From a bacterium 210820-DFI.6.37 (GTDB lineage: Bacteria > Bacillota > Clostridia > Peptostreptococcales > Anaerovoracaceae), in NCBI GenBank assembly GCA_020558355.1, contig JAJCKG010000024.1, positions 1 to 35,439 of the forward strand: DNA of 35,439 bases, given 5' to 3'. The notes beneath the pieces were generated by a model. It had not been told where the DNA came from. It worked only from the letters and a program-made list of their open reading frames with translations, and did no database searches. Shown here piece by piece: positions 8,224-15,102 of the stretch (the first letter of the stretch is position 1; the number at the start of each line of letters is the position of its first letter). A program made the position numbers and the translations under genes.

Positions 8224-8224
8224 G

Positions 8225-10267
8225 CTATAGCTTCAGGGAAAAATCGGGTCCGAAAAGCTTTATGATCCTCTTTTTAAGGCCTGCGTAAGCTTCACTTTCC
8301 AGCAGCGGATCCTGCTCTATAATCCGATCCGCTTCTTTTTTTACATCATTTAAAATTTTTATATGCTTTGCTAAATCCGCAAAAGCCAGATCCGGCACTC
8401 CGTGCTGTCTCGTTCCGAAGATCTCGCCTGGCCCCCGCAGCTGTAAGTCCTGCTCCGCAATGTAAAATCCGTCCTGGGACTTTTCCATGATCTCCGCCCG
8501 TTTGCGGGCCACCTCAGAGCTTTTCTTAGAAATCAGCACACAGTAGGACTGGTGTTTTCCTCTCCCTACTCTTCCCCGGAGCTGATGAAGCTGCGCAAGT
8601 CCGAACCGTTCCGCGTTCTCAATCACCATCATGGTGGAATTTGGAACATTGATTCCCACTTCGATCACCACAGTAGAAACCAGTACCTGTATCTCGTTTT
8701 GGTAAAAACGGCTCATAATCCCGTCTTTTTCCGTCTGCTTCATGGCTCCGTGAAGCAGAGCAACGGAATATCCGGCAAATCTGTCCCTCAGCTCCTGATA
8801 AAGCGATTCTGCCGATTTCACATCCAGGACTTCCGATTCATCAATAAGCGGCGCTACAATATAGGCCTGCCGCCCTTTGTTTAATTCTTTTTCCACAAAA
8901 TCATAACACGCGCTCCGCTGGCTTTCATCAACGGCTCTTGTGACGATTTTCTGTCTCCCCGGCGGAAGCTCATCGATGATGGAAATATCCAGGTCGCCAT
9001 AGAGGATCACCGCCAGCGTCCTTGGAATCGGCGTCGCAGTCATAACCAGCACATGTGGATTGTTCCCCTTTTCGCTGAGGGCTGTCCGCTGGTTGACGCC
9101 GAAGCGGTGCTGTTCATCGGTAATAACAAGGCCCAGATTGGAAAAGGCCACATCCGGCTGTATGATGGCGTGAGTCCCAACCAGGATCTGGATCTCTCCT
9201 GACGCAAGACGCTCCAGGACCTCCCTCTTTTCCCCCGCTTTCATGCTTCCGGTAAGAAGGCCCACTGTAATGCCGTAAGGCGCAAAGCCCTGGCTCAGAC
9301 TGGAAAAGTGCTGCTTTGCCAGAATCTCCGTAGGCGCCATCATAACGCCCTGAAATCCGCTTTTTACCGCTTTGTACAAAGCCACCTCCGCTACTGCTGT
9401 TTTTCCGGACCCTACATCTCCCTGCACCAGCCGGTTCATGACTTTTCCTGATTCGGTATCCGCCATGATCTCACTCACTACTCTAAGCTGGGCTCCTGTA
9501 AGCGGGTACGGAAGCCCCTGTATATATTCTTGCTCAACAGGGGAAGGATCAAACCCTGGTCCCTGTTTTCCTATAACATTTTTCTGCCTCGCCGCCAGAA
9601 GGCCTGTCTGAAGCGCCAAAAGCTCATCAAAGATCATTCGGTATTTTCCTTCCAAAAGAGGCTGCCGATCCTTTGGAAAATGAATATTGGAAATCGCGTA
9701 ATCCAGGCCGCACAGCCGGTTTCGCCGGATTATATCCTCAGGCAGATATTCCTGAATACCGGAAAGCCCCGAAAGGGCCGCTTTCTGCCAGTTTCTCATA
9801 TCCTTCTGGCTCAGACCCAAAACAAGAGGATACACGGGAAGAATTCCCTGCGTCATTCCTTTTTCCGCAGGAGAAAAATCCGGATGGATCATCTGTGGCT
9901 TTCCGTGATTCCATACCGGTTTTCCATAAAAAATGAAAGAACTTCCCTTCCGGAACTGACTGGCGAGGTAAGCCGCGTTAAAAAACAGGATCTCCAGCTT
10001 CCCGCTTCCATCAGAGATAAGCACCCTGAGGATCTGCCGTCTTCCCCGCCGGAATGGATCTTTTACCACTAGCTCTACTCGTCCCCAGACGCAAACAGGC
10101 TTTTCCTCCTCCAGCTCTGAGATCCCGCAGGATTTTCGCCGATCCTGATAGTCTCTTGGAAAAAACAGCAGCAAATCGCCAATGGTCCGAATCCCCAGCT
10201 TTTCCAAAGCTGCCGCTTTCTTCGGGCCTACTCCCTTCAGGCCCGTTACCGGTTCTCTCCACTCCAT
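8225..10267 (-). CDS. recG: ATP-dependent DNA helicase RecG
   Basis: The 680-residue length is normal for RecG. The N-terminal wedge region begins GVGPKKAAALEKLGI; helicase motifs follow in order: Walker A GDVGSGKTAVA, motif II DEQHRFGV, motif III MTATPIPRTLA, STVVIEVGINVPN and motif VI QLHQLRGRVGRG. The C-terminal QDLQLRGPGEIFGTRQHG is RecG-specific. It drives branch migration and regression of stalled replication forks. Its ATG directly abuts the stop codon of the Asp23-like gene, so the two are co-transcribed. The DAK2/FakA-type gene that often sits between them in Clostridia is absent. Confidence 0.98.
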   Translation of the reverse strand: MEWREPVTGLKGVGPKKAAALEKLGIRTIGDLLLFFPRDYQDRRKSCGISELEEEKPVCVWGRVELVVKDPFRRGRRQILRVLISDGSGKLEILFFNAAYLASQFRKGSSFIFYGKPVWNHGKPQMIHPDFSPAEKGMTQGILPVYPLVLGLSQKDMRNWQKAALSGLSGIQEYLPEDIIRRNRLCGLDYAISNIHFPKDRQPLLEGKYRMIFDELLALQTGLLAARQKNVIGKQGPGFDPSPVEQEYIQGLPYPLTGAQLRVVSEIMADTESGKVMNRLVQGDVGSGKTAVAEVALYKAVKSGFQGVMMAPTEILAKQHFSSLSQGFAPYGITVGLLTGSMKAGEKREVLERLASGEIQILVGTHAIIQPDVAFSNLGLVITDEQHRFGVNQRTALSEKGNNPHVLVMTATPIPRTLAVILYGDLDISIIDELPPGRQKIVTRAVDESQRSACYDFVEKELNKGRQAYIVAPLIDESEVLDVKSAESLYQELRDRFAGYSVALLHGAMKQTEKDGIMSRFYQNEIQVLVSTVVIEVGINVPNSTMMVIENAERFGLAQLHQLRGRVGRGKHQSYCVLISKKSSEVARKRAEIMEKSQDGFYIAEQDLQLRGPGEIFGTRQHGVPDLAFADLAKHIKILNDVKKEADRIIEQDPLLESEAYAGLKKRIIKLFGPDFSLKL

Positions 10268-10654
10268 TTATCTGGTCACCTCAATATGCCGCGGCGCCAC
10301 ATGCTTGGACAGCACACCGGTCACAACAACCGCTACACTGTTTGGCTCCATGCCGGTCATATTTTTTATATTATTATGGATCTCATCCACCATCTGATTC
10401 GTAACCTGTGTAATGCTGGTTCCAAACCGCAGAACGACAAACACCCGGATATCCAGCCCGTTTTCATTCAGCTCGATTTCCATATGATTGATTTCATCCA
10501 TACCGCCGAGCTTGGGCACCCATCCGGGCACCTTTCCCTTATGGTTGGAAATAATCACTTTCCCATCAAATTTCCGCGCGGCCTCTATGATGATCTTTCC
10601 TATAGCCGCTTTATTTACTGTGATTGTTCCTAAATCCGTCTCTACTGTAATCAA
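10268..10654 (-). CDS. Asp23/Gls24-family protein
   Basis: I place the start at TTG 10654: AGGAGGAA lies nine bases upstream, and the protein then begins MITVETDLGTITVNKAAIGK, as family members do. The upstream in-frame TTG at 10681 would translate the ribosome binding site itself. The product has 128 residues and the family features ISNHKGKVPGW and NQMVDEIHNNIKNMTGMEP. The family (DUF322) includes envelope-stress and alkaline-shock proteins; the exact role is unknown. In Clostridia this gene commonly lies between rpmB and recG, as here. A candidate extended -10 promoter is at 10685-10714. Confidence 0.88.
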   Translation of the reverse strand: MITVETDLGTITVNKAAIGKIIIEAARKFDGKVIISNHKGKVPGWVPKLGGMDEINHMEIELNENGLDIRVFVVLRFGTSITQVTNQMVDEIHNNIKNMTGMEPNSVAVVVTGVLSKHVAPRHIEVTR

Positions 10655-10684
10655 AAAACTGTTCCTCCTGAATCTTCTCAATCT

Positions 10685-10714
10685 ATTTTAGCATAAAGCA
10701 GCCTTGCCGCACAA
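10685..10714 (-). promoter_or_regulatory. Candidate promoter of the Asp23-recG unit
   Basis: On the minus strand TTGTGC (10714-10709), 18 bases, TAAAAT (10690-10685), with TG one base before the -10 box. Confidence 0.5.
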
Positions 10715-10752
10715 TCTTCTTTCTAAAAGCATATACTGAATCAGGTGATACT

Positions 10753-10944
10753 ATGAATCGAAACAAATGTAAAAAAAACAAACGGAAGCGTCCTTCCCAC
10801 AGACAGGATATAAAAGACCTGGGTTTTGTGCTGCTGGTGTTCGGCGTGGTAACGATCTGCGCGTTTTTCCTTCCGATTAAAGCCTGGATCCTGCTTTTAG
10901 GGTGCCTTCTTCTGGTCTGCGGTATCCGGCTCTATTGCAAATAA
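10753..10944 (+). CDS. Small membrane protein of unknown function
   Basis: This 63-residue ORF is the only plus-strand gene in the first 15 kb. ATG 10753 follows CAGGTGATACT. The first 23 residues are strongly basic (NRNKCKKNKRKRPSHRQ); residues about 24-61 are hydrophobic and could form two membrane spans around a short turn with PIKAW. By the positive-inside rule the N-terminus would be cytoplasmic. It ends just before a bidirectional terminator shared with rpmB. I recognise no family. The ribosome binding site, basic-then-hydrophobic layout and terminator argue that it is real. Confidence 0.65.
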   Translation: MNRNKCKKNKRKRPSHRQDIKDLGFVLLVFGVVTICAFFLPIKAWILLLGCLLLVCGIRLYCK

Positions 10945-10978
10945 AAAAAGACCTGCGCAATCGGCAGGTCTGATTTTT
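10942..10978. terminator. Bidirectional terminator between the small membrane gene and rpmB
   Basis: AGACCTGC (10950-10957) and GCAGGTCT (10964-10971) form a stem with a 6-base loop. GATTTTT follows on the plus strand and a run of seven T residues follows on the minus strand, so it serves the plus-strand gene and rpmB. Confidence 0.85.
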
Positions 10979-10980
10979 CA

Positions 10981-11172
10981 TTAAATGGCACGGTTAATTT
11001 TGTTTGACCGGATGCATCTGGTACAAACTTTGGCTTTTCTAACTTTTCCGTCTTCTTCAATTCTAACTGTCTGAATGTTAGCATTCCATTTTCTTCTTGT
11101 GTGTCTGTTTGAGTGGGACACGTTGTTTCCGGAAACCTGGCCCTTACCGCAAATTTCACATTTTCTTGACAT
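10981..11172 (-). CDS. rpmB: 50S ribosomal protein L28
   Basis: This 63-residue protein begins SRKCEICGKGQVSGNNVSHS, the L28 signature, and has two Cys pairs (C5/C8 and C50/C53), indicating the zinc-binding form. ATG is preceded by AAAGGAGGTGCGGTAG. It is a component of the large ribosomal subunit. A consensus promoter with dyads lies upstream (11223-11275), and a terminator separates rpmB from the Asp23-recG unit. The spacing of about 70 bases from promoter to ATG leaves room for a short regulatory leader. Confidence 0.97.
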   Translation of the reverse strand: MSRKCEICGKGQVSGNNVSHSNRHTRRKWNANIQTVRIEEDGKVRKAKVCTRCIRSNKINRAI

Positions 11173-11222
11173 CTACCGCACCTCCTTTAAGTATCTTAAG
11201 CTTTCGCATAATTACATATTGA

Positions 11223-11275
11223 TTCGAGAGCACTCGAACAAATGGTATTATACCATACCAAAATCCATGGTACAA
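11223..11275 (-). promoter_or_regulatory. rpmB promoter with nested dyads
   Basis: On the minus strand TTGTAC (11275-11270), 17 bases, TATAAT (11252-11247) with an extended TG. The -10 box is inside a perfect dyad ATGGTAT-T-ATACCAT (11242-11256), and another ATGGTA copy overlaps the -35 box (11267-11272). Just downstream TTCGAG-AGCA-CTCGAA (11223-11238) could be an operator or a 5'-end mRNA hairpin. Confidence 0.7.
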
Positions 11276-11313
11276 GTGTTTTTTTTCTTATCTTTGGCAA
11301 TCTTGAAATAAAA

Positions 11314-11850
11314 TTACTGGCCCTGCTCCCAAAGCACCGGCGTTCCTTCTCTTCGGGTCTTCTCCATATCCAGAATACGCTGATTCCGGCTGCCCCGGAA
11401 TTGAAGCGTCAGGTCTTTTTCCTCTTTTATAAACGGTCCATCGATCAGCAGATCCGTACAGGCAAGAAGCTCCGAGACACCTGGCTGTTCTTCCGCCATA
11501 CGCAAAAGCTGTTCGTAAGTATATCCTGTAAAGGTAACAATATTCAGATCCCGCTTTTTGATCTCCTGGGCCAGAGCCGCAAAAGCCTCCGCCTGGCAGA
11601 AGGGCTCTCCGCCGCTAAAGGTGACCCCCGCGAGAAGCGGATTTTTATCGATCTCCGCAAGGAGCCGTGAAAACTCCGTTTCTTTTCCTCCGAAAAAATC
11701 GTGCGTCTCTGGATTATGGCAGTCAGGGCAGTTATGCGGACAGCCCTGACAGAATATGGCGAACCGGAAACCGGGTCCATCTACGATGGATTCCCGGATG
11801 ATTCCCGCCAGCCGTATCGCCGTGGGCTTTGTCTCTACTGTCTTCTCCAT
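11314..11850 (-). CDS. nrdG: Anaerobic ribonucleoside-triphosphate reductase activating protein
   Basis: This 178-residue radical-SAM protein has the cluster motif C-PHN-C-PD-C within FCQGCPHNCPDCHNPETHD, followed by the SAM-binding FSGGEPF. It uses a 4Fe-4S cluster and S-adenosylmethionine to form the glycyl radical on NrdD under anaerobic conditions. Its ATG overlaps the nrdD stop codon by one base (TGATG), so the two are translationally coupled. The C-terminus (LQFRGSRNQRILD) is typical of NrdG. Confidence 0.96.
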   Translation of the reverse strand: MEKTVETKPTAIRLAGIIRESIVDGPGFRFAIFCQGCPHNCPDCHNPETHDFFGGKETEFSRLLAEIDKNPLLAGVTFSGGEPFCQAEAFAALAQEIKKRDLNIVTFTGYTYEQLLRMAEEQPGVSELLACTDLLIDGPFIKEEKDLTLQFRGSRNQRILDMEKTRREGTPVLWEQGQ

Positions 11851-14195
11851 CAGACAGCCTCATATCCGGATCCTACATCGTGCTTTACTCTGTCCTTCTC
11901 TTCCGCCGCTTTGGCGTCGTTAAACCGGTCCACCGTTCCCACAAGATATCCGGTAATCCTGCGGATCCGTTCAAATCCGCTGTCTCCATCATCCTCGGTC
12001 CGGTGGCAGTGTGGACATTCGTTGTCGATAATGCCTGTATAGCCGCAGACCGGATCCCGGTCTACCGGATGGTTGATGGATCCATAGCCTACGCCGCTTT
12101 CCTTCATGCAGCGGACGATCCGTTCAAAGGCGTCCAGATTCTTGCATGGATCTCCATCCAACTCTACATAAGTAATATGTCCCCCGTTGGTAAGCGCGTG
12201 ATACGGCGCTTCCAGCTTGATTTTTTCAAAGGCGGAAATGTTGTAATATACCGGAACATGGAAAGAGTTTGTATAGTATTCTCTGTCCGTAACCCCTTCA
12301 ATAACGCCAAACCGTTCCTTATCCATCCGCACAAAACGTCCGGAAAGTCCTTCCGCGGGAGTGGCAATGAGGGAGTAGTTAAAGCCTGTCTTTTCTGTAG
12401 CTTCATCCATACGCTGTCTCATAAAGCCGATAATTTCAAGTCCCAGGCTCTGCGCTTCCCGGCTCTCGCCATGATGCGCGCCAATGAGCGCCTTGAGGCA
12501 TTCCGCCAGACCAATGAATCCTACCGTAAGGGTCCCGTGCTTCAGCACCTCCGCTACAGAATCGTTGGGCTTCAGTTTGTCTGAATCCAGCCAGATTCCC
12601 TGTCCCATAAGGAATGGGTAATTTTTTACTTTCTTGGAAGCCTGAATTTTATAACGCTCCATCAGCTGATCCATACACAGATTCAGTTTACGGTCTAACT
12701 CTTCAAAGAAAAAGTCAATATCTCCATGGGCTTTTATGGCGATACGAGGAAGGTTGACTGACGTAAAGCTCAGGTTCCCTCTTCCTCCTACCACCTGCCG
12801 GTCCGGGTCATAGGCGTTAGCCATAACTCTGGTGCGGCATCCCATGTACGCCGCCTCGGTATTGTGGTCGCCTTCTTTATAAAACTGCAGGTTGAACGGA
12901 GCGTCGATGAAAGAGAAGTTCGGGAACAGTCTCTTTGCCGATACTCTGCAGGCCAGCTTGAACAAATCGTAATTGGGATCCTCCGGATTGTAGTTGATTC
13001 CTTCTTTGATTTTGAAAATATGGATCGGGAAAATAGCGGTTTCCCCATTTCCAAGACCCGCTTCGGTGGCAAGCATGATATTCTCTGTAACCATTCTGCC
13101 TTCCGGAGAAGTATCCGTACCGTAATTGATGGAAGAGAACGGAATCTGCGCGCCCGCGCGGGAATGCATGGTGTTCAGATTATGTACAAACGCCTCCATA
13201 GCCTGATATGTCGCTCTGCGGATCTCTTTATTGGCATATTTGGAAGCTCTCTGCTGCAGGCTGTCAATATGTTCCTCCTGGCAGAATTCTTTCAAATATT
13301 CTCTTTCTTTTTCTTTATATCCGTTGTCATCGGCCAGGATCGGGCAAATTTCATATTTTTCTTCGATTTCCTTGCCGATAGCGGTCACCCGGTCCGCGGC
13401 ATCCTCCACATCGTAAAGAATATCCATCATCTTCCCAAGGTTCTTCCAATACAGCTTTTTAAAGGTTTTTTTGACTCCATTGGCCATTCCGTAATCAAAA
13501 TCCGGAATGCTCTGTCCGCCATGCTGGTCATTCTGGTTAGACTGGATCGCGATACAGGCCAAAGCCGCGTAGCTCTGAATATCATTCGGCTCTCTCAGGA
13601 ACCCATGGCCTGTGGAAAACCCGCCCTTAAACAGCTTTTCAATATCGATCTGACAGCAGGTAGTCGTCAAAGTCAGAAAGTCCAGATCATGGATATGGAT
13701 GTCTCCTTCTCTGTGCGCCTTCGCGTGCTCCGGTTTTAATACAAACATTTCATAGAACTGCTTGGATCCTTCTGAGCCGTATTTCAGCATGGTACCCATA
13801 GCGGTATCGCCATCGATGTTGGCGTTTTCGCGCTTGATATCGTTATCAGCCGCTTCTTTGAAGGTCAGGTCTTCATAGATCTTCATAAGACGGGTATTCA
13901 TATCCCTTACTCTGGTGCGCTCTGCCCTGTAAAGGATGAATTCTTTGGCAGTCCTGGCATGTCCATTTTCGATCAGCACCTTCTCTACCGCGTCCTGAAT
14001 CTGTTCCACAGTAGGTGTGTCATTATGACAGATCTCTGACAGATAAAGCTCTACCTGTCTTGCCAGATACATAGACATATTTTTGTCTTTTCCGCCCAGC
14101 ACTTTAGCGGCCTTGTAAATGGCGTCCGCAATCTTGTTCACATCAAATTCGACTGTTCTGCCATCCCGTTTTATAATTTTCTGAATGGATTCCAT
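11850..14195 (-). CDS. nrdD: Anaerobic (class III) ribonucleoside-triphosphate reductase
   Basis: The protein has 781 residues. An ATP-cone regulatory domain occupies about 1-95 (KIIKRDGRTVEFDVNKIADA), followed by the glycyl-radical reductase domain. Near the C-terminus VCGYTG and ECPHCH contribute to the zinc site, and RRITGYLVG contains the radical Gly at about 749, with the DRFNDAK tail. It reduces ribonucleoside triphosphates to deoxyribonucleotides in the absence of oxygen. The ATG is preceded by AAAGGAGTGTTGGT. The upstream promoter carries a pair of NrdR-box-like sites (14263-14310), indicating repression by NrdR according to dATP/ATP. Aerobic class I genes are not in the window. Confidence 0.98.
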   Translation of the reverse strand: MESIQKIIKRDGRTVEFDVNKIADAIYKAAKVLGGKDKNMSMYLARQVELYLSEICHNDTPTVEQIQDAVEKVLIENGHARTAKEFILYRAERTRVRDMNTRLMKIYEDLTFKEAADNDIKRENANIDGDTAMGTMLKYGSEGSKQFYEMFVLKPEHAKAHREGDIHIHDLDFLTLTTTCCQIDIEKLFKGGFSTGHGFLREPNDIQSYAALACIAIQSNQNDQHGGQSIPDFDYGMANGVKKTFKKLYWKNLGKMMDILYDVEDAADRVTAIGKEIEEKYEICPILADDNGYKEKEREYLKEFCQEEHIDSLQQRASKYANKEIRRATYQAMEAFVHNLNTMHSRAGAQIPFSSINYGTDTSPEGRMVTENIMLATEAGLGNGETAIFPIHIFKIKEGINYNPEDPNYDLFKLACRVSAKRLFPNFSFIDAPFNLQFYKEGDHNTEAAYMGCRTRVMANAYDPDRQVVGGRGNLSFTSVNLPRIAIKAHGDIDFFFEELDRKLNLCMDQLMERYKIQASKKVKNYPFLMGQGIWLDSDKLKPNDSVAEVLKHGTLTVGFIGLAECLKALIGAHHGESREAQSLGLEIIGFMRQRMDEATEKTGFNYSLIATPAEGLSGRFVRMDKERFGVIEGVTDREYYTNSFHVPVYYNISAFEKIKLEAPYHALTNGGHITYVELDGDPCKNLDAFERIVRCMKESGVGYGSINHPVDRDPVCGYTGIIDNECPHCHRTEDDGDSGFERIRRITGYLVGTVDRFNDAKAAEEKDRVKHDVGSGYEAV

Positions 14196-14262
14196 ACCAA
14201 CACTCCTTTATATTTATCTTCTGAAATATCATACCAGCAATAGTTTCCCCGCTCCACTTCAC

Positions 14263-14328
14263 ACACTACATGTTGTGTCAGTTTTAAAGGCAGCATACAA
14301 ATTATACATCATTTAGAACACAAGTCAA
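14263..14328 (-). promoter_or_regulatory. nrdDG promoter with two NrdR-box-like sites
   Basis: The promoter on the minus strand is TTGACT (14328-14323), 16 bases, TATAAT (14306-14301). ACACTACATGTTGTGT (14263-14278) fits the NrdR box (ACAC-N8-GTGT with an AT-rich core). A weaker second site at 14295-14310 covers the -10 box. Their centres are 32 bases apart, about three helical turns, the arrangement known for NrdR-controlled promoters. Confidence 0.75.
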
Positions 14329-14383
14329 GATATCGCCTGCGTATTTTTTTGTATTTTTGATAGGGATAAAGAAAGAACCCTGA

Positions 14384-14414
14384 AAAAAGAACATCCCGGA
14401 GTTTTTCCGGGATG
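14384..14414 (-). terminator. Terminator after the GNAT gene
   Basis: The minus strand reads CATCCCGGA-AAAAC-TCCGGGATG followed by TTCTTTTTTC, 20 bases after the stop codon at 14435. Confidence 0.88.
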
Positions 14415-14434
14415 CAGGTTTACATAATTCAATA

Positions 14435-14974
14435 TTATTTATCGTGTATCTTTTCAAAGAATTCTGTCCTGAGCAGAGACAACAGATGCAGGTCATAATA
14501 ACGGCCGTTCTTCTTAGCGGCGTTTCGGGCAACGCCCTCCTTCTGAAATCCCAATTTCTCATAAAGAGCCGCCGCCGCTTTATTTCCCGTATAATAATCC
14601 AGAGTTACCCGCTCCATGTGTAGGAACACAAAACAGTATTCTAATAGCTCTTTCAGCATTTCCTTTCCGAATCCGTTCTGCCTGTTTTCCTCTCCGGCAA
14701 TATACAGTTTTGTAATATCCAGAGAATCGCAGTGCCGGTCGATCCGGCTGATGTAGACCCGGCCGATAGGCTGGCGAATATCTTTCCTTACGATGGTAAA
14801 CTGAAGCTTGGTCGGATCCGTTTTATCAATAACCCACTCCTCTACAACGTCCTTATAGGATCTCTCCTCGTCATAGCTGAGGAATTGTGTGATTTCCGGA
14901 TCAGTTTCCCATCTGGCGAAGTATTCGCAATCCTCAAAAACGGTTTCTCTGATTACTAAATTTTTTGTTTCCAT
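14435..14974 (-). CDS. GNAT-family N-acetyltransferase (RimJ/SpeG-like)
   Basis: The 179-residue protein begins NLVIRETVFEDCEYFARWET, the usual start of RimJ/SpeG-type acetyltransferases. The acetyl-CoA-binding loop is present as ENRQNGFGKEMLKELLEYCF, followed by LDYYTGNKAAAALYEKLGFQ. Such enzymes transfer acetyl from acetyl-CoA to a primary amine; the substrate here is unknown. ATG 14974 follows AAGGAGATAAACAGGT. It is monocistronic, with a clear terminator, and divergent from the lipoprotein gene. The 128-base gap between them has a short dyad AGATTTC-GT-GAAATCT (15004-15019). Confidence 0.9.
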   Translation of the reverse strand: METKNLVIRETVFEDCEYFARWETDPEITQFLSYDEERSYKDVVEEWVIDKTDPTKLQFTIVRKDIRQPIGRVYISRIDRHCDSLDITKLYIAGEENRQNGFGKEMLKELLEYCFVFLHMERVTLDYYTGNKAAAALYEKLGFQKEGVARNAAKKNGRYYDLHLLSLLRTEFFEKIHDK

Positions 14975-15102
14975 ACCTGTTTATCTCCTTAGAGAAAATA
15001 TTAAGATTTCGTGAAATCTCCCTAAAATCTCTACCTTTATAATTAACTATATGCTATTATTATATAGGATTTTTAATAATAAACAAGGAGAATTTCAAAA
15101 TT

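Noticed and set aside
8208..8224. CCTGCCAAAAGCAGG after recG considered as a terminator
   Set aside because: The stem is only five pairs and no T tract follows; the same hairpin is repeated in the other SASP promoter copy, so it belongs to the duplicated unit.
11223..11238. TTCGAGAGCACTCGAA considered as a LexA box
   Set aside because: The Firmicutes LexA box is CGAAC-N4-GTTCG; this dyad does not fit it.
14196..14434. Possible riboswitch in the nrdD leader
   Set aside because: The region is explained by a promoter, NrdR-like sites and the GNAT terminator; the leader after the transcript start is short and shows no large fold.
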